The notes: generated by a model from the sequence alone, not told the origin. Shown: positions 11,640 to 24,986, numbered from the stretch's first letter. The stretch is DNA of 64,000 bases from Sipunculus nudus (GCA_026874595.1 CM049313.1:10783508-10847507); one strand, 5' to 3'. Made by a program: numbers and translations.

Positions 11640-12100
11640 TTAATGTCTGTGTGACAAATTTCAAGTTTATTACAAAAATATATTTAAGAAATAAGGTATT
11701 ATGTTTCCAGTATAGATTAATTCTAAACCAGGTTTAGACATATAATATTTCGTAGTAAACTCAGAAATTAGACCAAAGCCTTAAGTTCTATTTACTGATA
11801 TATATTTCATTTGCAATATATAACTGTTATCCTCTGAACCGCACGGGGGGGGGGGGGGGGGTGATAAAATCGATCATCCCCCTTATCAAAAAGTAGGGGG
11901 GGGGGGGGGATATATCCCTCAACACCAACGCGACTCGAAACCGATGTAACATTCAGCAAGAACTCCTATATATAACAAACAAGTCTTGATCTCGGCTCGT
12001 TTTACACTGACTATACTATTAAATCTCACGACCACATCACTTAACTGTATAAGTAAACTAGCAAAGAGGTAAATGCTTGAAAGGTATGAAGATGAAACAC
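11640..12100. other. intergenic with poly-G element
   Basis: No gene. A 17 bp G run (11845-11861) and another G run near 11897-11910 bracket a short segment with CCCCC stretches, like the dispersed poly-G elements elsewhere in the window. Confidence 0.6.
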
Positions 12101-12108
12101 CATTAGAT

Positions 12109-12595
12109 CAGGGTTGGGGCCAGGTACAAGTGAAAGTACCTAGGTACAGGTACATGTACTTGTAAATTGGCCAGGTACAGGTACAGGTACCTGATTTTCA
12201 CAGAGTACCTAGGTACAGGTACAGGTGCTTAAGAAAGTACCTAGGTACAGGTACAGGTACATTTATTCTAGGATCACCTCAAAGATGTTTTTACGGGTAA
12301 TAATAGCGGCATACATTCACATATATGCAAGTTAACATACCTTTTTTTCTATCAAACAATATTGAAGTCATTTGCTAAAGTATATTCTATATATAAGTAT
12401 AAAGTATATTATCACGCTGATGGCTTGCTGATTATTTTACAATACAGGTCACAAAATTAAATATTAAAAGAGAAAAAAAATAAAAAAAAAAACTGAAAAT
12501 ATGAAAATATATCTGGAATACCTTGCACCAGGTACAGGTACTTTAGTTCCAGGTACAGGTACAGGTACAGGTACAAGTACCTGGCCCCAGCCCTG
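12109..12595. mobile_element. hAT-type MITE built from GGTACA hexamers
   Basis: A 487 bp element lies between exact 8 bp target duplications CATTAGAT (12101-12108 and 12596-12603). Its termini are inverted repeats CAGGGTTGGGGCCAGGTAC and GTACCTGGCCCCAGCCCTG. An 8 bp duplication and CAGGG-type ends are hallmarks of the hAT superfamily. Subterminal DNA on both sides is dense in GGTACA/GTACCT hexamers (about 12112-12263 and 12530-12582) around an AT-rich core. It encodes nothing and must have been moved by a transposase supplied elsewhere. Confidence 0.88.
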
Positions 12596-12689
12596 CATTA
12601 GATACAGATTAAGGGATACATTGAATGCTTTGTTGCATGTCTGTATAATGTTGTATCGATGAAGCAGGAATCACCTGAAGCGATCAACA

Positions 12690-13190
12690 GAAGAACCCCC
12701 CCCCCCCCCCAAAAAAAAAAATATAAGCAATATATTTCACTCACAATAGTACACGGTCCAGAAGTGAACCGGGGGGGTGGGGGGGGGGGGGGTCCAGCAG
12801 CCCCAAAATTTTTAAGGTATCAGGCAAATTATTGCGGCCTGGACCCCCTCCTATTCAGGACATGGGGAACCATTTTCATATGGTGTAGTCACCGTTTACC
12901 CACACATGATCACATTCACACACTTATGTCACCATTCAATTTATCGATTTTCGTATATAGGCGGCTGGGAACGAAGAAAGGTGACCCACCTGGAAGAAGT
13001 CGTTATCGCATCATAAATCAAAATGTTTATTGTGTGTTATTGAGGCAGACGACAGGCTTAGCAGCTCCACCGGTAGAGTTTATGTTCATTTTGTCATATT
13101 TTACTCATCATCTGATTTTATTCATCCCTGACGAAAGTCCGCTTCTCCACGAGCATGCGCACTAAGTGTTTTGTGACCTGTCGTCTGCTG
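12690..13190. other. poly-C/poly-G element and intergenic DNA
   Basis: A 15 bp C run followed by an A run (12696-12720) and a G-rich stretch (12769-12792) flank a segment containing GCGGCCTGGACCCCCTCC, shared with the poly-G element at 56452-56655. The 168-codon frame across this region is repeat translation and not a gene. Confidence 0.55.
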
Positions 13191-13200
13191 TGATGTAGTG

Positions 13201-13208
13201 TATAAAAG
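13201..13208 (+). promoter_or_regulatory. TATA box, EF-hand copy B
   Basis: TATAAAAG lies about 550 bp upstream of the copy B start codon. A start site about 30 bp downstream would give the non-coding exon described next. Inferred from position and motif only. Confidence 0.5.
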
Positions 13209-13230
13209 AGAGCATTGAGACGTTTTAGTA

Positions 13231-13293
13231 AGGCTACGCAGAGGATCTCTTACATAAACTCTAGGATAAAAAAGACTCCTCGTTGAAGATAAG
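13231..13293 (+). other. probable non-coding first exon of copy B
   Basis: This stretch starts about 30 bp after the TATA box, has no ATG, and ends GATAAG before a donor GTAGGTT. The likely partner acceptor is TATATTTGAAG at about 13719-13729, 26 bp before the coding ATG. The 5' boundary is estimated. Confidence 0.4.
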
Positions 13294-13754
13294 GTAGGTT
13301 ATTGCTTTTTGTTTTCAAAAATAAAATAAAAAATTAATATCATTATGGGCTTTTTTTCTGTTGGTTCCCGACACGAACGGTAACGGTAATACCCCATAGG
13401 TGTCGCTAGATGTATGTGAAAGGTCTGTTCATTTCTGACAAAGGTTAAAATGTACAGCACAATGTCATATTACAACTTTCAGGCTTATGATATTACCCTG
13501 GTAAGTGTTATATCAACGGTCGTTCAGACTTTATTTATATCTAGAAGAAACGTGTCTATCGTGAATTGTGTGTGGTGGAACCATACACAAGTTACGGATC
13601 ACACGAGGTTACGGACCTCGGATTCTCGGGTCCGAGATACGTACGTATATCAGGGATATGCCGTAAAGTACTTGGGCGGTGCCGTAAAACCATTGTCCAA
13701 TGCTTTAACTATATATATTTATATTTGAAGGTGTGATAGTCACAGTGGTCTCAA

Positions 13755-16700
13755 ATGCAGCTGGAAGGTGTGTTTATGGTGTTATGCGCCCTCTGGTGGC
13801 GTGTTGTGGCACAGGAGGACCTGTTCGTGGACGGAGAAGAGGGGAATTCCCTAAACAAGCCAGATTTGGTGGAGAACGTAGAGTAGGTCGATTACTGATT
13901 ACTATATAAGATATTCTGTTGCTTATTACTTTTCTATTCTTTAACTACTTATCTTTATTTGGTTATACTTTGCGTATTTGTTACAAGTAAATTTTAAAAA
14001 AAATTACAATGAGACTTTAATGATTATTTCATCAAATCAAATTCAATTCTGTTTAATTTTTAATAATTTCTTGTCAGTCATTTCAATACATTATACATGT
14101 GTGTAAAATAGATGTAAAGTTTTAATCATTCAGGGCCTATTTAAAATCAAAACGTTTATATGTATAAAGGCTTTGACCGCTACTTCTTTTTATTATATTT
14201 TAAGCAGAAATTTAATTTTCACTGATTCTGTCTAATTACTGTGGAACCTGCTAATTACGGACAGTGGAGGGACTTGGGTGTGACCTTAAAGTCTGCTGTT
14301 TATGAAGCGTCCATAATTGTATAAAACAAAAAGAGGTTTTCATGTGTATATATTTTATTTGTACCTTTCAGGTACATATCCCTAAATACTGGAATTTTTT
14401 AAGAGAACATTTAATCTGTATTAACACTGTATCCAAGCCTTTATTTAGACACATTAAAAGGCCTTTAACCTTACTCATAACGTGTCTTTCAGCCACCTTC
14501 GAGAACATATGAAGGACAAAATAAACTTCGAACCGGACAAGATGTCACGGGATGAGATGCAATTCCATTTTTTCAAGTGAGAATGAATTTTTAAGATGAA
14601 ATAGGAAGAATGTTTGCATTCAGACAAAAATGATTGAGGGCTGAAGAAAAAAGACATTATGGCAATTGACGAAGTAGCTTTAAGGTGACGACGAACCTTT
14701 AAGATTTAATCCGCAGTCATACCTAGGAGAGAATTTTTTGTGTTTTTTTTTAATATTGACTCCTGTTTATTGGTCACAACTAAACAGCATAATTACACAA
14801 GAAAGGCACCTTCTAAACACATCCAGCGTGTCTGCCGTTTGTTGAAAAAAAAATACAAAACAGTTATCAATATTTGATTGTTACATTTCTGGCACCTGAA
14901 TAATTAAAGCTACCAGCACTGTTCATTTGAACAGGTTAACGAATCCTACGATCTGTTATATATTGAAACAGTCAATTACATTTAAATTATATTAATTTAT
15001 GCAGACGTTTTTATATTTATCAGACTTCACGACCTGGATGATGATAACCGATTGGATGGCCTGGAGCTAATGTCCGCCATTCGTCATGGTTACGAACACT
15101 TGGGTAACTTGGAAAACCGGTTCAGATACATGACTAAGATACCTAACATGACGTTCGACGAAGCCATATTCAAATGGTACTCAAGTAGGTAAAGTTTGTC
15201 GTTAGACCTGGTCATTACGTCACATGTTCTTGCTTTTTTTCTTCCTAGACTTGTATCCTGCTCTTTTTAATAGGTTAAGGACGGCCCTAAAAATTCAGGA
15301 CCTGTTGAAAATTCAGAAACTCAAAGTATCGAAAAACAGTACCTACCAAAATTTCAGGAAGGTCCATTAAATCGGGACAAGTGCTGATATTATCGCCTAA
15401 ACTTTTCGCCCGTTTCCGCGCACATCAAAAAGCTCAACTTTTTTTTCAGTGCGCGGCGCGCGTTTCCGCGTCCATGGAAAAGGGGCATTAGAGTGTATAA
15501 GAAAATTTAAATACTTAACAACAATTTATGTCAACATCATAATCATTTATTATACAGACCACTGGAAGATACATCGAATATTCATAGGGTGTACTTGGTG
15601 AATAAACATACAGGGATTTGCATCATGAATTGCAGCTAAACTCGACGGTAAATCTTTAAAAATATTTGACAAAAAGTATAATTAAAACGTGGCCAAATTA
15701 CCAACAATGATAAGGGCTCCGACTCAACTTATCAACTTGCCAGTAATACCTCACCATATATATATTGCATTGTGTTTACATTCAATAAAAAAATTGGTAT
15801 TTCTTTTTTTTTTTTCACTAAAAATCGGTACTTCCTGTTTAGGTATGTGTCCTGATAAATAGGAACATCTTGAAATTTCAGGGCCGTCCCACTCCTGTTA
15901 AAGCCCGCTCTGCCAAAAGATTCATAGGGATGGGCAAACACATTTGAAAACTGATGACCTTGACTTTCGACTTCAAGGTGAAATCAGCGAAAACATATGA
16001 TTTTTCTAAACCCATATTTTTTTTTAAATTACTGCATATTTGTAATCAATTTTGGTACACATATTGTTTCAACCAGGTTGTAGTACAAGTTAGAAGAAAT
16101 GGTGACTTTTACTCAGGTGACCTTGAGCATGGCAAGTGTCAATATATGCTTTAGAAGACCGGGACCTGTTTTAAAGGGGGTATGCCAAATGTCTTAATTG
16201 GGATTTTACTACGGTATTTCCGGTGCAAGAAATATCTAGTTATTTTTATAATTAGTATTATTATTATTATTATATTATTTTTGATTGTTATTGTTGTTTT
16301 TGTTTTTTTTTATTATTATTATTATCATAATCAATTTTTTTGTGAAAGAGAGGATATGTTCTCATTAAAGTTGCTTTTTCTTGCCTCGAACCTTATTTCA
16401 AATATTCTATCACATTTTTCGTGTCTTTCCTAATTGTAGGGATTTTTGTAAATTCTTGTAAAATTTTAAATATTACACCGGTAAGAAGAATAACGCCATC
16501 TATCGGTTTATATTTTTACACATGACAGGATGACGTCATCCTGACCGAAGATGATAAGAATCATTATTTAAACTCACTGCGCCACCTAGTGTTATTTGTG
16601 TGTACTTTTTTCTATAGGACAGGTCGACTTTATCCTCGAGGAAGACGACAAAAACGATGACGGTTATCTGACATACGTGGAGTACATCAAGGCAAGACGT

Positions 16701-16757
16701 ACCGGGATTGTCCTTGACCGGGCGGGGTTAAATAAGGTCACCGGAAAGACAAAATGA
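13755..16757 (+). CDS. MCFD2-like: MCFD2-like EF-hand protein, copy B
   Basis: Four coding exons: 13755-13882, 14493-14576, 15024-15184 and 16618-16757 (stop TGA), giving 170 residues. Residues 1-20 (MQLEGVFMVLCALWWRVVAQ) are a signal peptide. A short acidic linker follows, then a helix at 44-71 ending QFHFFK. EF-hand loop 1 is DLDDDNRLDGLE (74-85) and loop 2 is DKNDDGYLTYVE (135-146), with all Ca2+-ligand positions present. The layout equals MCFD2, the LMAN1 partner in ER export of glycoproteins; that role is inferred. Intron phases are 2, 2 and 1, as in copy C. The start is the first ATG after the inferred acceptor and the only one leading into the signal peptide. CGREF1-type proteins are the main alternative. 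This is the best-supported paralogue, with TATA box, signal peptide, EF hands and poly(A) signal all visible. Confidence 0.85.
15190..16610. other. third intron of copy B
   Basis: Non-coding apart from repeats: CGCGTTTCCGCG-type motifs (15415-15480), a T/TTA-rich run (16250-16330), and paired AATTTCAGG-like patches (15348-15362, 15870-15885) suggesting a short inverted element. Frames 15732-15941 and 15954-16154 show no family pattern. Confidence 0.5.
16526..16543. promoter_or_regulatory. 18 bp palindrome centred on a CRE site
   Basis: CAGGATGACGTCATCCTG is a perfect palindrome containing the full cAMP-response element TGACGTCA. It lies 75 bp before the last exon of copy B. CREB/ATF-family proteins bind this octamer in animals; use at this locus is inference. 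Confidence 0.5.
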
Positions 16758-16820
16758 TGACGCACTTCCTGTTCATGGTGATTGTATATATACGTGCAGT
16801 GTAGAGTGAGGAGGTTTGAT

Positions 16821-16826
16821 AATAAA
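16821..16826 (+). terminator. poly(A) signal, copy B
   Basis: AATAAA 64 bp after the stop codon, with a TTGTAGTTTTGTGATTATG downstream element. Confidence 0.75.
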
Positions 16827-16859
16827 CGGATATGAAGCAGCCACTCTTCTTGTAGTTTT

Positions 16860-17735
16860 GTGATTATGTGACACGATGTCATTTGCATGTTTCATTCGCA
16901 AGCTTTCGGGAAATCTTCGAACTTCACCACCTGAAAGAATAAATATTCTCCGAATCTTAATGAATAGTGCAGCGGTTAACGGCAAAATACAGAAGTATTG
17001 TTCAGATTGTGATAAAAGTACCAAATTTGGTGGAGATGAAGTTTGGATAATTAATTTTCATTTTTTTATTAGTTCCACCAAATATTCCCAGTGTAACGGG
17101 CGCGGATCCTACGTTAAATTTGGGGTACTCAAATTTATATGAAAAATACACGGAAGATCATCATAGTTACATTACATCTTATACATTCCTTAAGTATAGG
17201 GTAAAATTTTTGAATATTTGGTTCTATTTAATTAACATAATCATGAGAAATGTAAAATTACCTTAGTGATCTCATTAATGTAAACATTTGTAATTAAAAG
17301 ATGACTATTTGCCATTAAACGACATGTAGTTAACTGAAGTGAATTCATTGTTAAATATGACATAAATCTTCTGTTTTAAAGTAAGGTATAATCACTATTC
17401 TCAATTCACATCTCGTCGATGTCTCCTTTGATGAATATAGGAGACGGTGGGGGAGGGCAATGGGGGGGGGGGGGTACTACTTACGTAGTATGGATTCACT
17501 GTATAAACATTACATATTTCATCGTACAATGTGTATGTTGCTTCGTGCTTAGAAATCATGTACAGTTTTATTGTTCTTAGTGCAAAGTATATGTTGTTTG
17601 TATTAATGAGCTTATGGACATTTCCATATGAGCACTGATATAAAGCCCTGAATTTCTAGGGGCGGATCATATTTAAGTATCAGGGGCGGATCATATTTAA
17701 TTATCAGGGTACATTCTTTTAAAATGTTATCGTAA
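16860..17735. other. intergenic, no gene seen
   Basis: AT-rich. It includes a G run near 17460-17473 and a tandemly repeated GGGGCGGATCATATTTAA motif at about 17660-17700. Overlapping short frames on both strands (16664-17142) have no family features. Confidence 0.55.
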
Positions 17736-17739
17736 ATGT

Positions 17740-20735
17740 ACAACTAAACAGCGTTTACAGTTTTATTTCTACAAACAAATCTTGAAAGCCCAACAAACTC
17801 CATTTGCGTATACTTTCCCTTTTCAATCATCAATTCATGACATGAACATCTCAATCTGGCTAGCGCTTTTTTATGCTTGGTATTAGTCACACACAATAAA
17901 TATTTCTCCATTAATTGAGAGCACGGATTTGAAAGTACCATATAAATTTAATTTAGTATTTATTTCTACATCACAAGACCAGTTTTGTTTTGCCATATCA
18001 ATAATTCTTTCCTTCATTTTATAGCCAAAAATATAAATGTCTCCTACTACTTGATTCATCCACACATACCAAAAACCTGCGCTGCATATTTTGCTTCTTA
18101 TATGAGTAACCCATGTTTGTTTTCGATTCATATCTAGATTGAACAGCATGTTATATATACGCTTAGGATATCTATTATTACAATAATGTAGTAGTTTTGT
18201 CTAGTATTTTACATATCTGAATAACTGACCGCCATACATTGGATGCCTTCGAAACTCTACAAATGATGCTGCGTTCGGAGCTGAAGAGCTATAATTTTTA
18301 GAATGTACTTGCAAAATTGATATTGCACCTTTTCAATTATTTCACATCTTTCATAGCCCCACAGTTCTGAACCATATAATAATACCGGTGTAACCATAAA
18401 ATTAAATAGATAAAATAGCTGGCATACGCATAAACAACTATATTTCCTATTAAAGTTTTTTTTATGAGAGTCACTGCTCTTTCAGCCTGCATTGCCGGTG
18501 CTTTCTTTGTTTTATACCATGATAATGTACTTGTAATTATTACCCCTAAGTATCTATAGTCATTCACCGTTTCAATCTGAGCATTTTTGATAGTGCCATT
18601 TCTCTATTCTTTTTAATGAACCCCCGTGTCTAAAAACCATAATTTTTGTATTTCCTAAATTAACTTTTAAGCCATAATTGACAGAAAAAAAACTTGCAAC
18701 TGGTTTATTTGTTCTTGGAGACGTCCTATTGTATCGCTGAAGCCTACTAAATCATCAGCGTACATTAATGTCATTAATTATGGCAAATATTCATCAATAT
18801 TTCTACCATGACCATCTGTTTTTTATTAATTTGTTCATAAAATTTCATCCATGCATAAAGAAAACAGAAAGGGGACTCACCATGCTCCCTGGTCGAGTTC
18901 CATTAGTACATTAAAAAAATCTGTTAATCCTTCCTCTGTGAGAAGACATGATATCGTTTGACTATATATATTGACTGAAGTGTCTGTAAGAGTTTCCCTT
19001 TTATCCCATGCAGATTTAACTGAAACATACCACAATAAATCATGTTGTTCACTATAAAAAGCAGTTGAAAAATCAATAAAGTGTAATGAAACCTTCTTTT
19101 CTTTTTGTAAAATATTTCTGCACACACCCCATTAAAGAAAATGTATTGTCTACTATTAATTAACCATTCCTATAGCCAGCTTGTGCTTCACATAATAATC
19201 CAGCTTGATTATTATAATTTTGAATTCTGTTTGCCAATATTTTGTAAATATTTTACCCAAGGTATTAAGTAATGAAATACCTCCATAATCATTTTTTTTA
19301 GGATCTATGGTGGAAGCCTTTTTGTGAATTGGTACAATAAATGCTCCAAGAGACTTGGAAAAATCCATTTCCTAATACACTATTAAATAATTGTAATATA
19401 TGAGACGATATGTGACTATATGTATCTTTCAAAATATCAACCGTTATCCCGTCAGGCCCTGGGGCCTTTCCTTTTTTCATTTCATTTATGGCTTTCTGTA
19501 CTTCACATGGTGTTATGAGTCCATCAATCTCTGTATCATTTTCAATTTCTAATACATCTATTAAATATCTCAGAGTATGATTCTTAAACTCTTGATTAAT
19601 TTCATATGTTGATGAATTCAAAAATTCCTTCAAATGTTTATACCAACGTACAGGTTCTACTGTTGTAACAATTTTCTTTTTATTAAAAAATCTCATGTTT
19701 TTTTTTACAAATGGAATCAGTGTCTTTTGCACCTATCACCTTTTGTACATCTGAGGCTTGGATGATTCTCTCTCTTAAATTCACATAATTTTTAAACCTC
19801 TGTTTTTTGTTTGTTATTAATTAAGTAAGTCGCCATCTGATATTGTATATCTATACTTATTCAAAGCTTTATATTTTTCATTTTTCCAAAATTCACATTC
19901 TTTGTCCCACCCTTTTGATTGCTTTAGTTTCATGTTGTCTCGGAAGTTTTGTTTATTTCTGTAGGATTTATTTTGATAAATACTAACCAATGCCTCACTT
20001 GCTTTGTCTGGATATGTTTCTAAGGTTTCATTAAATGTGTTGAAAAGTAACGCACATTCTATTTGTTCTAATGATTTTGAAATATTTGTTTTATCTTCAT
20101 CAGTCTGATAACATTTTACCCATTTTGTCAATTCGCATATGTGTTCATTCGAAAGCTCTTTCCCTGGTCTGATAATAAAAAGTGAACAGCTTAAAGGAAA
20201 GTAATCGGACGGATCATCTGATAATACACAGGATCAATCTACCTTATGAATGAGAGAACTACTGACAATTACATAATCAACTACAATGCTACCAAAACTA
20301 GTTAAACACATAATTAGGTCTCCTGGTATATCTGTTATATTTACAGTTCTAGCATTAAAATCACCAAGGAGAATTAAATTAAATTCTGCTGAAGTATCTA
20401 CCAATAAATTTTCACCATTTATTTCATCTTTATCCACATAGAATGATGAACCTGCTGGCGCAATATAGCAGCAAACTATGGCCAAATCTTTATCTTAATT
20501 AATTAAGGTACCATCATACCCTTTAAGACCCTCCTCTCCCTGTACTCTTCCTGACTATTCCAAAACCATAGTACCCGTGGAATGCATAAAAAATTCATCA
20601 TCCGTGGTTGCCCATGTCTCAGTGATACATACAATACTGTCATTATTTATCAATTTTTTAACTTCTACTGATTTAATTTTGTTCTTAAGTCCATGTGCAT
20701 TCCATGTTGCTATTTCTGCATTAGCATTTCTGCTA
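17740..20735 (-). mobile_element. degenerate LINE-type non-LTR retrotransposon
   Basis: Read on the minus strand from high to low coordinates, this is a decayed LINE. The apurinic-type endonuclease appears first: WNAHGLKNK near 20678-20706, CITETW near 20612-20630, and LLGDFNAR near 20348-20371. The reverse transcriptase follows: GKAPGPDGI near 19444-19475, GISLLNTLGKIF near 19250-19290, FIDFSTAF near 19060-19085, and catalytic YADD at 18751-18762. The tail has AERAVTLIKK (18450-18490) and a C-terminal LARLRCSCHELMIEKGKYTQ stretch near 17800-17880. Several stop codons and frame changes break the frame, so it is inactive. The 5' end stops at the endonuclease with no upstream ORF, suggesting 5' truncation. 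It lies between EF-hand copies B and C and accounts for much of their wider spacing. The clade (Jockey/CR1/I-like) cannot be fixed by eye. Confidence 0.9.
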
Positions 20736-20869
20736 GTGCTGGACTAGTTTACATATGGGTGAAAAATTAAGTTAAAGTTGAAAAATATGACAAATAGAAA
20801 CAAGTTTTTTATTTATATGCATGAGGGAAAATTTCCTCCTGGTTCAAATAATATTAACATTATCTGAAA

Positions 20870-21200
20870 TAATGTTTGCAATAGAAAATCACGGATTGTA
20901 GTCTGTTGGCCATATTTGATTTTGAGCAATGATCCCTGTGAATTTGAGAAAGATCAAGCATATTGTTGCGAAAGAAAATCAACGATAGTGCTCTGGTGGC
21001 CATATTGGAATTCCGACAGGTCTGCAATTCAATAGGTCTGAAGCCCTCGTATGTACCAATCATCCCTGTGAATTTTGATACTAGTAGCTGAAGTATGTTG
21101 TTGTTGTTGGGTTATCACGTGCGAAAGAAAATCAGCGATTGGGCTGTGGAGGCCATATTCGAATCCTGTAATTCAGTAGGTCTAGAGCCCTCATAAGAAA
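20870..21200. repeat. dispersed ~140 bp tandem unit, copy 1
   Basis: About two and a half units carry GAAAGAAAATCA, then TGCTCTGGTGGCCATATTGG, then CAGGTCTG...TTCAATAGGTCT, then CATCCCTGTGAATTT. The same unit forms a longer array at 57290-58120. Confidence 0.8.
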
Positions 21201-24200
21201 CATTTATTTAGTTAATTATTCAATTAATGGTAGGCCTACGTTTGTTATAATTTACATGGAACGTGCTAAATCGCGTTAGTTCTGCACAATAATTAATAAA
21301 TAAATACATCCTGCTCCATTATAATTATCGCAGATCGCTTGTTAAACTGAATTAACTTCACTTGAAAGTAAAGTTAGAGCATCAGCAGACTTCTGTGTTC
21401 CATGTGCTTCAAAATAAAGGCCTTGATCGAACACTTTTAGATTAGACATTATTTATCAATTATATAATTTATTCATCAGTACCCCAAAAGTAATAGCAGG
21501 ATCCACCCCTGAAATAACATGAATATTTCGTGGAACTATTTCTTAAATGAAAGCCAGTGTACAATACTACAACTGTACCAAATTTGGTACTTTTATCACA
21601 ATTTGAACAATTTTTCCATTAGCCGCCGCACAAAAATTATCCATGCCGGAGACCAATTTTCTTTCAATCAGAAAATAAGTTATCTTTTGTGTATTTTGTG
21701 TTATTCCATATGTCGCATTTTGAATGTGAAGAAATAAGTTTTCATGAGATACATTTACTGAAAGGGACCATATCACCTATAAAACATGATGAATTAACAC
21801 GAAAAACAGCGTCTTCCCTTTGAAATAAATTGGTACCTTTAAAGATTTTGCCCTGAAACCGTTGGTTTACTCCTGTATACGAGTGTTAAAAACAGTTGGC
21901 CGGGCGCGATCACAGGCGTCAACATAAACACAGCGCGTCAATCAGGAGATTTCTGACTGACCTAGCTCCAGAAATGTAATACATGTTCCCGCTGATTGAT
22001 ACATCGTATGTTGAGGTGGTTCAGGCTATGCTTCTACTACCCGTGTCATTTCAGTTAGATATATCAGAGGACATGAAGGTTCATGTATGGACTAGTTTGG
22101 ACTGCCCTTTGATTGGGATCTGTCGCGCTTGCGCAAATTAGTATTTCCGGTCACGCAGCCTTGTTATTGTAAACAGTCGCATGTGGACAGTGTTTAATCA
22201 GCGGAGACTGGAGTGAACTGAGACATAAACTTTAATATGTCACACTATCGCACACTACTTAATTTACAGTAGAGTCGGCAATTTGTTTTCAATTTCGAAA
22301 ACTCGGACTATGGAACTTACATGTTGAAGCACACAATTTTGTACAAGTACCCCAAAATGGCTCGCTGAATCAAGGTCTGGCATGTGAAAGCTTGATAGGA
22401 TGATGGTGGTCTCGGAGCCAAGCACCTCTTAATCCGGCACTGTACAGGGAAGAAGATTGTAAACATCAGTTATGATACACTCCTTAAAAATTCTCAATTA
22501 CCAACCTTACATGTAGCAGGGATGCAGGTCCCGAGACAAAGATGGGTCTTGAAACCATTATGTAAGAGTTTCGGTCTTGGCCTCGAAGCATTACGGCTAG
22601 AGTGTTTATTCTTGTCTCGCCACTGAGATTATTTTCTTTAAGTCTGACAAGAATATAAACCCTTAGAGGATTCAATTAAAGGTTGACTGATATTTTGTAG
22701 AACATTGAATCGGGTTTATATTGACAGTTGGGTAAAACACGGTTTGTAGGCATTTATATTGGCATAATAGGGCCTGATTGAGTAGTGACGCCAGTCATAC
22801 GGAAAACTGCACTGCTTTAGCAATTAGCAATCCATCCTGTTGCAACAGTATATGTCTACACAGTGAGTAATCCTAATTTTAGTGTACGAGCAAGGAATTA
22901 ACAAAATATATTACATGTGAATGCAAAAACCAAAAAGTAAATCGCTTCTCTATGGTAACAGTCGGCCGTCATATCCTGTTCCTCCAACGACTTTGCTGTC
23001 AATCATTTTACCCCTCGTAAACATGTTTGCATGCAGTCAGAAATTCAACAAACCACAGGGAACTCTACCAAGATATTGAGTTAAAGGAATCTGTTAAAAA
23101 AATCGTCTCCTTCTTCTTTTGCGCTCATGGTGCGTTTTTTAGAAGTTATAAATAAACACATTTGGGCTGGTTTATTTTGGTTGACAGCGTACTTGTATAC
23201 GATACAAAAAAATGCCGAAAACAAACGTCTCCTCATCGCGATTTTCAGTGCGATATTCGGTATGACAAGTACTGCTTCTCTGACATCTCAGCAGACTGCC
23301 TTTTTTGAGAGGTGCAAAAAAAATCCTCTAGTTTGAGCACCGACTAAATTTGACCCAACCTGATACAATTGTCAAGGCTGGCCAGGATAGTTGGCCCCTC
23401 TTCAGCCTAAATTCTTTCAGTTAGAAACGAAGCGAAGTGAATATTTTTTATCGCCCACTTTCCGCTCCATACCGTTACACCAAGAGTATATGCTTGAGAA
23501 CAAAGAACCCGCAGCCATCTGTTGCCGCTCGTTATCGTGGGAGTAAAGGTCGCCCTGTGTGCTCAGGTATGTGTTAGAAATACACGGAAAACAGCACTGG
23601 ATATAACAGGTATGTCATTATTATTATTAAATGGGTTTCTTAATAATAAAATGATTCAATGGTATTATTTCGTACTCTTGATTGTTCTGTCCTTTACACT
23701 TGTCTTTTTATCATAATTTTTATTTGATATTTCTTTAACGTTAAAATATAAACATGTTATATATATACAGGCATGATAGTCACCATAAGCACCAAGTCAT
23801 CTGAAACTTTGAAATTATCATTGTGTATACACACCTTGTTCAGTTAATTATACAGGACGGACATTTTAATTTTATCCCAGGATTCATAATACAAATTGGC
23901 CATAATATAAATTGGCCATAACAATATTTTATTGCCAAATAGCAAGAGGATAAGAAAACAGAGCACAGCCCTATATTAATTCTTCTACTCAAATTAAATT
24001 AGTTTTGTTTGCATATAACTAACAAATTAACTTTAATATCAGATAGGCAAATTGTGACCTAACGTCACGCCACCTCGCACGACAAGAACGACCTTTTTCA
24101 TAAATTCTTCTTGGTCAGCGGCGGACTAAGAAAGGGGGGGGGGGGGCGGGGCGTCCTATCTTTTTTCGACCTAAAGTTCTGGGCAATAGAAAATATTGAA

Positions 24201-24223
24201 AAATCATTATATGATTAGACAAT

Positions 24224-24224
24224 G

Positions 24225-24268
<44 letters not shown>
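24224..24268. repeat. (AAT)n microsatellite
   Basis: About 45 bp of uninterrupted AAT. Confidence 0.97.
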
Positions 24269-24945
24269 CTATATTATAACTGACGGTGGCCGAACTGGAC
24301 TTTTGTCATGGAACCTCTCTGTGGTCACACTTACAATATTCAGAGTTTTGGTTTTAAACTGTCGGGAGTGAAACAAAGGGAAAATTTTCCTTATATCTCG
24401 ATAAATCTAAAGATATCTCAAATTAATTTTCGAAGGGGCTTTTGCAGCGCCACCTGTCGGCAACTACGATTTTATTTCAAGGCCTAAGGCAGTTTGTTTC
24501 TCTTAATCATGGCCTGAGACCCTCCGCATTTATACATTTTTGGAAACTCATAGCGTCAGACATAACAAAATGTGCAGTTGTTTTAGTACGTCAACAAACA
24601 CGATTGATTCTATCAATAAAACATTTCCATTTCGGGAAGTATAGGTTTAAAATAATCTGTTATCTTATCTATATTGCTTATTTCTTTACAAAGTTATTTC
24701 TATGGCTTATGGAAAATGTACACTGTCACGGGTTTGTTGGTGTGTTATCTGTTTAAATTAAAACAGTAAATTCAGTCTTCCTTTCTTCTGTCACTTTTTT
24801 GAATAAATTAAACTGGTCTTCTAGTGCCAAACATTAAATTGAGATCTTAAGCTATTAATAATGATATAATAATAATAACAACAACAATAATAATAATGAT
24901 GATGATAATAAAAATAATCATTTTTATTATTATTGGTATTATTTT

Positions 24946-24946
<1 letters not shown>

Positions 24947-24984
<38 letters not shown>

Positions 24985-24986
24985 TA

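Noticed and set aside
12659-13165. 168-codon plus-strand frame
   Set aside because: It runs through poly-C, poly-A and poly-G repeats and shows no family features.
17740-20735. Reverse transcriptase as a possible retron or other defence system
   Set aside because: Endonuclease-then-RT order, YADD context and the C-terminal tail are those of an animal LINE, and it is broken by stops.
24442-24756. 104-codon plus-strand frame with a hydrophobic C-terminus
   Set aside because: AT-rich, no start or splice context, and no recognisable family.
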